A stretch of DNA of 64,000 nt, taken from the NCBI RefSeq assembly GCF_029624125.1, contig NZ_JARSBN010000004.1, positions 1 through 64,000 on the forward strand. Reading direction: 5' to 3'. Source of the stretch: Winogradskyella marincola (GTDB lineage Bacteria > Bacteroidota > Bacteroidia > Flavobacteriales > Flavobacteriaceae). Shown here in pieces: positions 43,196 to 52,339 of this stretch. A program made the translations under genes and the position numbers. The notes beneath the pieces are model-generated. The model worked only from the letters and a program-made list of their open reading frames with translations, searched no databases and had not been told where the DNA came from. How positions within the stretch are numbered: position 1 is the stretch's first letter; each line of letters starts with the position of its first letter.

Positions 43196-43264
43196 TTGTA
43201 AAAATTTTCACGCAACCCTTTGTTGATTTTGGCATCTATTAAAAAATGCTAAAAATCAATCGCT

Positions 43265-45085
43265 ATGAAACCAACTAAACTTTTTCAATTACTAATATTT
43301 GTATTTCTTATAAGTAATTTTTCGTGCCAAAAAGATGATGGTCCTTCAGGAAACAATAATCCACAAGAAAATATTCCTAACACCTTTTCTGAATATTTTG
43401 GAAATGAAATTTCTCGTGACTTCTTAGGAACAGTTATCGATAAAAACCATAATCCTATTGAAGGTGTAACCATTACCATTGGCAATGAAACGACGACTAC
43501 TGATACCAATGGTATTTTTATTATTAGAGATGCCAACGTAAATGAACGTTTTGGGTACGTAAAAGCTGAAAAGCCTGGATACATCCATGCCTCACGAAGT
43601 GTTGTACCTTCTAATGGAACAAACAAAGTGACTATTATGATGCTCGAGGAAATGGTAGTAGGTACAGTATCTAGTGGAAGCTCTAGCACTGTAACTATTG
43701 ACGGTGGAAGCTCTGTAAGTTTTGACGGCAACTTTACAAAAGAAGATGGCACTGCTTATGATGGCTCAGTAGATGTCATAATACATCATCTAGACCCAAC
43801 AGATAATGATATGTCAATGCAAATGCCAGGAATGTTATATGCCGAAAATGAAGATGGCGCAGAGCGTATGCTACAAACCTTAGGCATGCTTGCTGTAGAG
43901 TTAAGAGGCTCTGGAGGTGAGGATTTAAATTTAGCAGAAGGCTCAACCTCTGAAATTAAAGTTCCTGTTGATGCTAGTTTAATGAGCATAGCACCTGCCA
44001 CAATTCCACTTTGGTATTTTGATGAAGTTAATGGTTATTGGAAAGAAGAAGGCTTTGCTACTTTACAAGGTAATATGTATGTTGGTACCGTATCTCATTT
44101 CTCTTTTTGGAATTGCGATATTCCTGCCGAAGCTATTATGCTTTGCGTGGAAGTTTTAGATGAAGATGGGAAAGAACTAAATAATCTAACTATATCAATA
44201 ACTAGCAATACTTTTGGAACAACCTATGGATATACTAATGAAATAGGTCAAGTTTGTGGTTACATTCCAAGTAATGAAAGTTTAGTTCTTAATATTTACA
44301 ATTATGCTATTTGTGGAAATACACCTTTACATATCGAAACAATTGGTCCTTTTTCTTTGGACTCAGGCATTTCGGTTATCGTACCTGAAAACCCTAGTAT
44401 TATTGAAGAAACTGTTATTGGTACATTCAATAATTGTGACGGCAACCCAATCACAGAAGGTTATGTACAAATCACTTATGGTGGAACAACGTTTACAGAT
44501 GCAGTAAACAATGATGGATCTTTTGAAATTATTATGCTGAGATGCTTTGAAGAAAATACATTTAGCCTTATAGGAAGTGATTTTAATAATTTACAAACCA
44601 CTGGGGAAATATATTACACCTTCACATCTTCTTTGACCGATATTAGAGAAATAAATACATGTAATACTATTGACGAGTTTATTACCTATAGTATTGATGA
44701 TGGAGCAGTTCAAAAGTTATATATAGATAGTGAAGACTTGGCTACTGGATCATGGTCTTATAAAATTCAGCTTCATGGAGGTCCTGGAGGTTTAGTATTT
44801 GACAAAATTACTATAAATGTTCCTAACGAATTGGGAAGTTATAATGTTGGTGATAATCTTGGCTATAATGATGAGGTTGTTGAAATATGGTTACGTTTCA
44901 TAGAAAATGGTAACAATTCCCTTTATGATTTAGATAGTCCTGAAGAACATAATATAACAATAAATGTAAATAAAGCTGCTCAATATGTTGGAGACTATAT
45001 TGATGTCAATTTTAGCGGTGACTTTTCATATTATGGAAACCCTACAAGAACAATTGTTGGATCCGCACATATTAAGAAGCATTAA
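43265..45085 (+). CDS. Surface lipoprotein with carboxypeptidase-regulatory-like domain (copy 2)
   Basis: Lipoprotein signal (FLISNFSC, Cys near residue 21, then QKDDG). Nearly the same as copy 1 over residues 30-290 (the block from ENIP-TFSEYFGNEISRD to the HFSFWNCDIP motif), moderately similar to about residue 440, and unrelated in the last 140 residues. The pair arose by tandem duplication with divergence of the C-terminal domain, perhaps changing the ligand. No enzyme motif is visible. Ends 22 bp before a 41-bp palindrome. Confidence 0.8.
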   Translation: MKPTKLFQLLIFVFLISNFSCQKDDGPSGNNNPQENIPNTFSEYFGNEISRDFLGTVIDKNHNPIEGVTITIGNETTTTDTNGIFIIRDANVNERFGYVKAEKPGYIHASRSVVPSNGTNKVTIMMLEEMVVGTVSSGSSSTVTIDGGSSVSFDGNFTKEDGTAYDGSVDVIIHHLDPTDNDMSMQMPGMLYAENEDGAERMLQTLGMLAVELRGSGGEDLNLAEGSTSEIKVPVDASLMSIAPATIPLWYFDEVNGYWKEEGFATLQGNMYVGTVSHFSFWNCDIPAEAIMLCVEVLDEDGKELNNLTISITSNTFGTTYGYTNEIGQVCGYIPSNESLVLNIYNYAICGNTPLHIETIGPFSLDSGISVIVPENPSIIEETVIGTFNNCDGNPITEGYVQITYGGTTFTDAVNNDGSFEIIMLRCFEENTFSLIGSDFNNLQTTGEIYYTFTSSLTDIREINTCNTIDEFITYSIDDGAVQKLYIDSEDLATGSWSYKIQLHGGPGGLVFDKITINVPNELGSYNVGDNLGYNDEVVEIWLRFIENGNNSLYDLDSPEEHNITINVNKAAQYVGDYIDVNFSGDFSYYGNPTRTIVGSAHIKKH

Positions 45086-45106
45086 TTAGAAAAAGCTTTC
45101 TATACT

Positions 45107-45147
45107 TTACTGAGTTTACCTGTGCTAAGCACAGGTAAACTCAGTAA
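45107..45147. terminator. Perfect 20-bp-arm palindrome between convergent genes
   Basis: TTACTGAGTTTACCTGTGCT (45107-45126), centre A, and its exact complement (45128-45147). There is no U-tract on either strand. It sits between the stops of two convergent genes and may act as a bidirectional block or mRNA 3' stabiliser; a protein-binding operator is less likely given the location. Confidence 0.5.
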
Positions 45148-45163
45148 CCAGAAGGCTGTTATT

Positions 45164-47947
45164 CTATAAAGTATACGTTAACCTAAACGTAATAAATCGT
45201 GGTTGTATAAACGTCTCTGAACTAAAGACTGAAATAGTACCTGCACCATTACTGATATTAGAATCTATATCTAAGATATTAGAAGCTCTTAATGAGTATT
45301 CCCATTTAGTATCTCTGTCTTTTCTGTAACGTAAAGATGCGTCCCAAGTTTTAAAAACTTGTGTTTGTCCATCGCTTTCTTGCTCGTTATAAGTAAACTC
45401 TGTTACAAACGATAATGCATCCCAAATGTAAGCATCAAACTCTACAGATGGTGCTCTGGTTATAAACTTAGTTGTATTATCTCCTTGTTCATTATCTCTA
45501 ACTGTATATCTGTAACGTAACCTCACATTTGGTGCTTCTCTAAAGTTGGTTCTTAACTCAGGAGAATAGGATTGTGTAAAACTTTCATTTAAAGATTGCG
45601 CTCCCTGTACAAACTGATTCAACTTACTATAATTAAAATTAGCTCCCATACGCGCTCTAAACTTACCAAACGTGCGCTCTACTCTACCAAAAACCGAAGC
45701 ACTCTCATCTGCAAACTGCGAGTTAAAGAATGTGCTTGTTCTTATTACACTTTCAAAATTAGTTAATCCACGTATTTGGTCTTCATTTTTACTATAGTTT
45801 GCTCCTGCAAATACATTGGTGTAGTTAAATAAATTAAAGCTACTGTAGAATAATCTAAAGTTATGCGACAATGCATTCTGTAATTCTGGATTACCAAATT
45901 GTATGCTGTTGTAGTTATTGAGCACTAAACCTTCAGCAATATTTGTAATATCCGTAAAGGTATTGGTCATGTTATAATTAAATTGCAATGACTCACTCTT
46001 TTTAAATTGAACTCGTGCTTCAAAATCTGGTAGCACATTTAAGAAATTATCTTTAAACGTGTCGCCATTTTGTGTGTTTTGGTTACTATACGCATGAAAA
46101 GACACACCTGGAGTAAAGGTAAATTTACCTGTTTTAAATCTATAGTGTACACCTAAATACACATCGCTAAAACGATATTCTACATTATCATTTTCAGCAG
46201 TAAGCAACTCGCCTTCGTTTGTTATAGTCGGAGTAGGATCTAAGATTGTACCATCATCTAAAAATTGAAAGATATTAGAATTAAACTTTTGATTGCTAAA
46301 TATAGTTCCTAAAGTAAAGTTGATATTGCTTTTAGAATTTAAGATATTGAAGTAATCTACCTTAGCATCTAACTGATTACTTTTCACTCGTCTTTCTTGG
46401 TTTAAATCATAACTCAACTGATCTAAATCTAACCCTAAACCTGAAGCTGTATCATCAAAAGCATCATTATCTTCATCATCATTATTATTTGGGTCATTTT
46501 GCAGCAAGGCATTGTAAAAAGGATCTTCATCTTTAATTAAATGCTGTGCTTCAAAGGCAAAAATATTGTTTTCGTTAAGTGTGTAATAGTAGTTTAAATT
46601 TTGATTGATACTGAAAGGCTTCACCTCATCCAACTGATTTGTATTTCCTACTACTGAAGAAAAAAGGTTTTGACGTTCTTCATCATCTGATAAGCGTGCT
46701 AAAACATCATAATCTAATTGATTATTAACGTTAGGCTTATACGATGCACTTAATTTGGCTATAAACTGATTGGTGGCTTCTCTACCTGTAGATAATGTTT
46801 CTTCATCTGGCGGAATCGTTGTTGATTCATCTATATCTGTAGTTGAAGGATCATCTTCTAATTCAATATAATCTATAAAACTCTCTTCTCTGGTTCTTAA
46901 ACGACTGCTATTAAAAATTAAGAAACCACTTAAATCTAAAGCCTTATTAGGTGAGTAACTAAAGTTAGCTGATGCTAATTTTGTTACTACTTCTTGTGCA
47001 TTGGCAATACTTGTTAGACCTCCAAGCCCATTATCCCCAAGGTTTATACTTGTTCCACTGGTTCTACTTGGCATTCTAAAACCACCTCCAAAACCACGAA
47101 GATCTCTATTGGTTAGTGCTACCTCTCCAATATTATTCATATCACCAATGAGGTTAATACTGTACTTTGGACTATAATAAAACAATTTGGGTTGTACTAA
47201 ATAAAGTTCGTCGTTTGGTGAAGGTGCTGTACCTGTACCTGCTGTAATATCTCCAAACCAAAAGTTTTCTTTTCCTTCTTTCAGTTTTATATTAATAGCT
47301 ACATTATCTTGATTGTTTTGCACACCACTTAGCTGACCAACTTCAGCATAGTTTCTTAATACCTGAACTTTATCTACAGCATTAGAAGGTATATTTTTAG
47401 TAGCCAATTTGGTATCTCCATCAAAGAAATCTTTACCATTTACCATAAGCTTGCTTACCGTCTTACCTTCTACTTCAATTTGTCCATCGTCATTGATTTC
47501 TACTCCTGGTAACTTTTCCAGAACATCTTCTAGCTTACGCTCACTTCCGTTTTTAAAAGAGTCCGCGTTATATACAATAGTATCTCCTTTTACAGTAACT
47601 GGCATTTCATAAGTTAGCTCAACTGCATCAAGAGAATTATCTGGCATCAAAGTAAAGTCCTTTGTAATATCTGCTTCGGCTGTTGAAATAACCTCTTCAT
47701 AAGACTTTAAACCAATGTAACTTACTTGTAACTTGTATTTACCGTTTTTCCCTAAAGACAGAACATATTTACCTTGATCGTTTGTTACAGCATAAGACTC
47801 TAAACCATTAGTTTCTTGATTAATTGCAATAACATTAGCTAACTCTAGCGGTGCGCCTATGCTATCCTTTACAACCCCTTGCATTTTGATTTGAGCAAAG
47901 GAACTTCCTGCTGCTACTAAACAAAGTAGCATTAGTATTTTCTTCAT
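45164..47947 (-). CDS. TonB-receptor-like outer-membrane barrel protein
   Basis: Signal peptide (GSSFAQ), a CarboxypepD-regulatory-like domain (about 22-105; MQGVVKDSIGAPLELANVIA), a plug-type region (about 115-230; FKNGSERKLEDVLEKLPGVEIND), then a barrel of about 690 residues ending in FRLTYTL. This is the 'outer membrane beta-barrel family' layout of TonB-dependent receptors, without an obvious SusD partner. The neighbouring GLPGLI genes lie upstream on the same strand (21-bp gap), so the three probably form one functional group for a surface process. Substrate unknown. Confidence 0.85.
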   Translation of the reverse strand: MKKILMLLCLVAAGSSFAQIKMQGVVKDSIGAPLELANVIAINQETNGLESYAVTNDQGKYVLSLGKNGKYKLQVSYIGLKSYEEVISTAEADITKDFTLMPDNSLDAVELTYEMPVTVKGDTIVYNADSFKNGSERKLEDVLEKLPGVEINDDGQIEVEGKTVSKLMVNGKDFFDGDTKLATKNIPSNAVDKVQVLRNYAEVGQLSGVQNNQDNVAINIKLKEGKENFWFGDITAGTGTAPSPNDELYLVQPKLFYYSPKYSINLIGDMNNIGEVALTNRDLRGFGGGFRMPSRTSGTSINLGDNGLGGLTSIANAQEVVTKLASANFSYSPNKALDLSGFLIFNSSRLRTREESFIDYIELEDDPSTTDIDESTTIPPDEETLSTGREATNQFIAKLSASYKPNVNNQLDYDVLARLSDDEERQNLFSSVVGNTNQLDEVKPFSINQNLNYYYTLNENNIFAFEAQHLIKDEDPFYNALLQNDPNNNDDEDNDAFDDTASGLGLDLDQLSYDLNQERRVKSNQLDAKVDYFNILNSKSNINFTLGTIFSNQKFNSNIFQFLDDGTILDPTPTITNEGELLTAENDNVEYRFSDVYLGVHYRFKTGKFTFTPGVSFHAYSNQNTQNGDTFKDNFLNVLPDFEARVQFKKSESLQFNYNMTNTFTDITNIAEGLVLNNYNSIQFGNPELQNALSHNFRLFYSSFNLFNYTNVFAGANYSKNEDQIRGLTNFESVIRTSTFFNSQFADESASVFGRVERTFGKFRARMGANFNYSKLNQFVQGAQSLNESFTQSYSPELRTNFREAPNVRLRYRYTVRDNEQGDNTTKFITRAPSVEFDAYIWDALSFVTEFTYNEQESDGQTQVFKTWDASLRYRKDRDTKWEYSLRASNILDIDSNISNGAGTISVFSSETFIQPRFITFRLTYTL

Positions 47948-47968
47948 AAATTGGTTGTTAGTATATTA

Positions 47969-48868
47969 TTAATTTCTTCTGCCTCTTCCGCCACGATTCC
48001 CGCGACGACCACCATACATTTCGCGCATTTCCTGCATTTTTTTTGTGATAATCTCGTTATATTCAGCTTTAGTTACTTCGTCTCCTTTTTTAGGTTTTTC
48101 TATTTCCTCTTTTTCATCAGGATTCATAACTATTTTAGTACAAAGAATAGTGGTTCTGTCTGCATTGATTTCTAAGATTAAACCTGGCAAACCCCAATAA
48201 TCATCTGGACCTTGATTAATTGGCACCTGAGGAGTATACCATGCCACAACCTCTATAGTTTTTGGCACTTCAATTTCACTCATTGGGTCATCATCCTTTT
48301 TTATAGAATCGTTTTTCTTCTCGCCTTCTTTTTTGTCTTTATCATCGTTATCCCTTCTTCGTCTCATACTTCTCCAATCAAATCCATCAACAGTTTTTAT
48401 TGCTGTAGCTTTAAAACATGTGTACTGACCTATTTGCTTGGTTTCAGTGCCCATTTTCCATTCTAAGGACTTTAGCTCATCTTTAATCAAAAATTGCTTC
48501 CCAAAGAATTCCTGATCTTGTAGTAATTCTTTAGACTTTACGTTTTTATATTTTGGCCCTCCAGTAAAACCACCAGAAAAACCTCCCCAACCTCTTCCAG
48601 AGCCTGGCGCTTCTAGCTTTTCGTCTTCTTTGTATATGGATTCTTCCTTATTAAAGGTTAGTATATACTCTTTTTCAAGGAAGCTTTTCATGCGTTCTTC
48701 AATTCGCTTTTTTTGTTCAGGAGTCATTTCTCGTCCTCCCCATTCATCTAAATCCATTGTGGTTTTAGACATGTAATAAGCCTTGCCCTGAAAGTCTTTT
48801 TGAGCAAATGAAACAGCACAAAAACAGAATAAAACTAAGGCAGTAAAATTTTGAAGTAATTTTTTCAT
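47969..48868 (-). CDS. GLPGLI family protein (copy 2)
   Basis: Signal peptide ending near SFAQ, then the GLPGLI domain, identified by WGLPGLILEINADRTTILCTKI around residue 210-230 and the earlier WYTPQVPINQGPDDYW. A charged insert of about 40 residues (DDKDKKEGEKKNDSIKKDDD) precedes it. The last 18 residues are an Arg-Gly-rich tail (GGRRGNRGGRGRRN). GLPGLI proteins are exported proteins of unknown function found beside TonB-type barrels. 21 bp upstream of the barrel gene. Confidence 0.88.
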   Translation of the reverse strand: MKKLLQNFTALVLFCFCAVSFAQKDFQGKAYYMSKTTMDLDEWGGREMTPEQKKRIEERMKSFLEKEYILTFNKEESIYKEDEKLEAPGSGRGWGGFSGGFTGGPKYKNVKSKELLQDQEFFGKQFLIKDELKSLEWKMGTETKQIGQYTCFKATAIKTVDGFDWRSMRRRRDNDDKDKKEGEKKNDSIKKDDDPMSEIEVPKTIEVVAWYTPQVPINQGPDDYWGLPGLILEINADRTTILCTKIVMNPDEKEEIEKPKKGDEVTKAEYNEIITKKMQEMREMYGGRRGNRGGRGRRN

Positions 48869-48945
48869 CGTATAAGTTTAATCTTGATTAACAAATGTAA
48901 ATTTATTGTTCTAAGTGCTCACTTAGACTTTTTTAGATGCTATTT

Positions 48946-48976
48946 GTTAATTTTAATTGCGTTAAACTTATGTTAA
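48946..48976 (-). promoter_or_regulatory. Possible second GTTAA-repeat operator
   Basis: GTTAA at 48946, 48961 and 48972, upstream of the second GLPGLI gene, resembles the exact repeats at 49898-49923. Spacing is less regular and the last copy overlaps the region just before the stop of the first GLPGLI gene, so this is tentative. Confidence 0.3.
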
Positions 48977-48980
48977 TGAT

Positions 48981-49829
48981 CTAGCCGCCAATTCGTATCT
49001 CTATAGTCTCACCGTTATCTCTTCCTTTTCTAGGTGCATAACGCTCCATCATTTCTTTAGCCTTTTTCTCCATGATTTTCTCGTACTCATCCCTGTTCAC
49101 CTTCTTTCCTTTGGTAGGCTCTTCTATTTCTACCTTATCCTGCGGATTTAAAACAATTTTACTACAAATCACAGTTAAGTCTCCATCGTGTACTTCTAAG
49201 ATTAAACCTGGCAGTCCTTGATATTTATCTGGCCCATTAGTTACAGCGATTTGAGGCGTGTACCAAGCCGTAACTGTACGCTCTTCCATTTCTGGCTCAG
49301 TATCATCTTCTTTATCTTCTTCAATATTAGAGAATACCTTAGCTTTTTCTATTTCTTTAGTATAGGTTGCTTTATAGCACTGATATTCGCCTATGTACTT
49401 TGTATCAGATTCTAATTTCCACTCAATTGGTTCTAATTCGTCCTGAATAAGAAAAATTTTACCAAAGCTATCCCTAACTTCAGAATACTTGCTTTCCTTG
49501 GTATTTTTATAAAGTACATCATCTCCACCTCCATTGCCAACAACCATTACCTGAAAATCTCCACCTCCTACCTGAGGTTTATCTAACTCTTCTTCTTGTT
49601 TGTAGGTTGAAACTTCTTTATTAAATGCAAGGTGGTAAGTTTTTTGAAACTGCTTTTTCATCATAGCCAACATGCGCTCTTGCATTTGAGAATCCATCTG
49701 CGTACTATCTAACTTAATATCGACCTTACGTTGGGTTTTGTAAGTTGCTACACCTTGAAATTCTTGAGCACTAACGGTAGAAAAAACTACCGTTAACGCC
49801 ATAACTAAAACTCTAATAATTGTGTTCAT
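48981..49829 (-). CDS. GLPGLI family protein (copy 1)
   Basis: Start at 49829 gives MNTIIRVLVMALTVVFSTVSAQ, a clean signal peptide; the frame is open 54 bases further but that N-terminus is unlikely and would overlap the operator region. The GLPGLI motif is in YQGLPGLILEVHDGDLTVICSKI, preceded by WYTPQIAVTNGPDKY. The C-terminus has the KGKKVNRDEYEKIMEKKAKEM block shared with copy 2 and lacks its Arg-Gly tail. First gene of the minus-strand group; divergent from the two-component system across a short region with direct repeats. Confidence 0.88.
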   Translation of the reverse strand: MNTIIRVLVMALTVVFSTVSAQEFQGVATYKTQRKVDIKLDSTQMDSQMQERMLAMMKKQFQKTYHLAFNKEVSTYKQEEELDKPQVGGGDFQVMVVGNGGGDDVLYKNTKESKYSEVRDSFGKIFLIQDELEPIEWKLESDTKYIGEYQCYKATYTKEIEKAKVFSNIEEDKEDDTEPEMEERTVTAWYTPQIAVTNGPDKYQGLPGLILEVHDGDLTVICSKIVLNPQDKVEIEEPTKGKKVNRDEYEKIMEKKAKEMMERYAPRKGRDNGETIEIRIGG

Positions 49830-49897
49830 TTTTTGATTGATTTTTTTATTTCTAAATTCTAACACCACAAATATCAACATCAATTTTCAGCATTTGC

Positions 49898-49937
49898 GTT
49901 AACTAGTGTTAACGTGTGTTAACCGATTGATGCTAAC
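49898..49937. promoter_or_regulatory. Direct-repeat operator between GLPGLI genes and two-component system
   Basis: GTTAAC occurs at 49898, 49908 and 49918, exactly one helical turn apart, with a related GCTAAC at 49932; TAACTAGT occurs twice (49900-49907, 49934-49941). OmpR-family regulators bind such head-to-tail repeats at 10-11 bp spacing, and the adjacent response regulator is of that family. It is placed to control both divergent transcripts. Confidence 0.6.
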
Positions 49938-49959
49938 TAGTTTTTTACATTTACTTTTG
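49927..49959 (+). promoter_or_regulatory. Promoter of the histidine kinase gene
   Basis: TTG (49927-49929), 22-base spacer, TACTTTTG (49952-49959), an exact TAnnTTTG. The ATG at 49964 is so close that the message would be leaderless or nearly so. The GTTAAC repeats lie just upstream of the -33 element, an activator position. Confidence 0.45.
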
Positions 49960-49963
49960 AAGT

Positions 49964-51526
49964 ATGAACGATAAAAGATATAAATGGATTTTATATACCA
50001 TTGTTGCTGTAATTGCAGTTACGATTGGAATACAACTGTTTTGGAACTATAAAAATTATCAATCTAACAAACAGCAGCTTATTAACGATGTTCAGGTAAG
50101 TTTAGACAAAGCTGTTGATGATTATTATACTGCTTTAGCCGAACGCACTACAATTGGAATTTTCTTAGAAGGAGATGAACAGAAAGATCCATTAAAAGAA
50201 GGTGGTCATATCCAAAAACTCTTAAAACAAATCGATGAAGATTCTTTTGGCTTTAAAAACATAGATAGTATTGATGTTAATTCAATTGAAGGTATTACAG
50301 TAATGAGAGGTTTTAGTGCCGACTCTATGTCTGAGGTTATTGATAGACAACTTAAGCCCATGGAGTTCAAAGAGTTTAACCTTAAAATTGATAGTCTAAA
50401 AAAAGTAAAAGGAGCAAATCAAGCTTTTCAATTTAAAAGTAAATTTGATAGCATTAAAAATCCTCAAACCCTAACAAACGCCTATCAAATTGAAATGCTA
50501 ACTTCAAAAATTGTGGTATCCATCAACAACGATAGTTTAGACCTGGTTGAGCTAGATAGTTTGGTTGGTATAGAATTATTGAGAAAGAAGCTTTTCCTAG
50601 ATTATGATTTACATTTCGATAATGGAAAGAAAAATACAACAGATTCTATTCAGCATCCATCAAAAAGATTAAAAACAACTTCAAAATCTACCTTCTTACC
50701 AAAAGGAAGCACATTAGATATTAGCTTTACCAATGAAACTGCGTTAGTTTTAAAACGAAGTCTTGGTGGTATTCTTATTTCAACATTACTAATAGCAGCT
50801 GTGATATGCAGTCTTTTCTATCTTCTAAAAATTATAAAACACCAAAAACAACTCGCAGAAGTAAAAAACGACCTCATCAGTAATATTACTCACGAGTTTA
50901 AAACACCTATTGCTACCATAGGAGTAGCGCTAGAAAGCATTAGCAATTTTAACGCTATTGAAGACAAAGAAAAAACAAAGAACTACATAAGCATGTCTTC
51001 GCAACAGTTAGAAAAACTAAATCTTATGGTTGAAAAACTACTAGAAACAGCAACCTTAGACAGTAATAACCTAGAGCTTAATACAGAAACCATTGACGTT
51101 GTAACGCTTTTAAATGACCTATCTAGACGTTATAAAATTCAATATCCTGAAAAAGAATTTAACACAAGTCTTAAAGTTGAACTCTTAGAAACTAAAGTCG
51201 ATAGTTTTCATTTTGAAAACGCTATAAATAACATTTTAGACAATGCCGTTAAATATGGAGGAGATATTATTTCTATCGATTTAATTCCGAAGGAAAAAAA
51301 CTTTGAAATTCTAATTTCGGACAACGGAAACACACTATCTAAAGCCAATAAAGAACGTATTTTTGAAAAATTCTACCGCGTCCCAAAAGGCAACACACAC
51401 GACATTAAAGGATTTGGTATTGGCTTATATTACACCAAATCTATTATTGAAAAACATAGTGGAAGCATAGATGTAAACCTTAGTAAAAACCTTACCACTT
51501 TTAAAATTACATTACCCAATGGCTGA
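49964..51526 (+). CDS. Sensor histidine kinase
   Basis: Membrane segment 1 at about 8-27, a periplasmic sensor region of about 240 residues without a recognised domain, membrane segment 2 at about 268-290, then the dimerisation domain with the phospho-acceptor H310 (LISNITHEFKTPIAT) and the ATPase domain with N-box NAINNILDNAVKYGG, ISDNG and GFGIGLYYTKSIIEKHSG. There is no HAMP domain. It phosphorylates the regulator encoded next (8-bp overlap). Probably senses an envelope state linked to the divergent GLPGLI / barrel genes. Confidence 0.92.
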   Translation: MNDKRYKWILYTIVAVIAVTIGIQLFWNYKNYQSNKQQLINDVQVSLDKAVDDYYTALAERTTIGIFLEGDEQKDPLKEGGHIQKLLKQIDEDSFGFKNIDSIDVNSIEGITVMRGFSADSMSEVIDRQLKPMEFKEFNLKIDSLKKVKGANQAFQFKSKFDSIKNPQTLTNAYQIEMLTSKIVVSINNDSLDLVELDSLVGIELLRKKLFLDYDLHFDNGKKNTTDSIQHPSKRLKTTSKSTFLPKGSTLDISFTNETALVLKRSLGGILISTLLIAAVICSLFYLLKIIKHQKQLAEVKNDLISNITHEFKTPIATIGVALESISNFNAIEDKEKTKNYISMSSQQLEKLNLMVEKLLETATLDSNNLELNTETIDVVTLLNDLSRRYKIQYPEKEFNTSLKVELLETKVDSFHFENAINNILDNAVKYGGDIISIDLIPKEKNFEILISDNGNTLSKANKERIFEKFYRVPKGNTHDIKGFGIGLYYTKSIIEKHSGSIDVNLSKNLTTFKITLPNG

Positions 51527-52202
51527 AAAAATAAAACTACTTCTGGCTGAGGATGAGGCGGCTCTAGGACAAATTATAAAAGAAAGCTTAGAAACCAGAG
51601 ATTTTGAAGTGACACTTTGTGATAATGGTGAAAAAGCATTTGAAAAATACCAATCTGACCAACCAGATCTATTAGTGCTTGACGTTATGATGCCAAAGAA
51701 AGACGGCTTTACCTTAGCTAAAGATATTAGAGCCATTGACGATGCTATTCCGATCATTTTTTTAACAGCAAAATCTCAGACAGCAGATGTGGTAGAAGGA
51801 TTTTCTATTGGTGGAAATGACTATTTGAAGAAACCATTTAGCATGGAAGAACTCATAGTACGAATTCATAATTTACTAAACCGAACAAAAGTTCAGAAAA
51901 CCTCAGAAAGTTTAGCGATTGGTGCATATACTTTTGATTTTCCTAAGCAACAACTTGCTTTTAAAAACGAGAAACCAACACAACTTACACACAGAGAAGC
52001 GCATCTATTATTTCACCTAATAAAAAACAAAAATCAAGTTTTAGATCGTTCTTTAATTCTTAATAAACTTTGGGGAACGGACGATTTTTTCTCTGCCAGA
52101 AGCATGGATGTTTTTATAACCAAGCTCCGTAAAAAACTTCAAAAGGATGAAAAAATTCAGATTATAAATGTTAGAGGATTTGGTTATAAACTCACAGATT
52201 AA
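51519..52202 (+). CDS. OmpR-family response regulator
   Basis: Receiver domain (about 1-120) with the acidic pair EDE near residue 11, phospho-acceptor D55 in LLVLDVMMPKKDG and the lysine in DYLKKPF near 105. The C-terminal winged helix (about 130-225) includes LTHREAHLLFHLIKNKNQVLDR, LWGTDDFFSARSMDVFITKLRKKL and INVRGFGYKL. Overlaps the kinase gene by 8 bp. The likely binding sites are the 10-bp-spaced GTTAAC repeats at 49898-49923. Confidence 0.93.
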   Translation: MAEKIKLLLAEDEAALGQIIKESLETRDFEVTLCDNGEKAFEKYQSDQPDLLVLDVMMPKKDGFTLAKDIRAIDDAIPIIFLTAKSQTADVVEGFSIGGNDYLKKPFSMEELIVRIHNLLNRTKVQKTSESLAIGAYTFDFPKQQLAFKNEKPTQLTHREAHLLFHLIKNKNQVLDRSLILNKLWGTDDFFSARSMDVFITKLRKKLQKDEKIQIINVRGFGYKLTD

Positions 52203-52275
52203 AGTCTTTTCTCTTTTTTGTTTTATTGAATAGATTTCAACTTCTCAATTAACTTTCAAACTTAAATTATCAAAA

Positions 52276-52300
52276 AGATTCTGAAACATGTTCAGAATGC
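52276..52300 (+). repeat. Relic of a dispersed hairpin repeat
   Basis: ATTCTGAA (52278-52285), loop ACATG, TTCAGAAT (52291-52298). The sequence resembles the widespread TTCTGAAAC-TTCAGAA repeat of Bacteroidota. It lies between the response regulator gene and the next gene and has no T-tract. Confidence 0.45.
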
Positions 52301-52339
52301 TATATTCATTGGTTCAATTTTTGTAATTTCAACATCAAT

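Noticed and set aside
43285..44001. Two minus-strand ORFs opposite the second lipoprotein
   Set aside because: They mirror the coding pattern of the plus-strand gene, which has a full set of recognisable domains.
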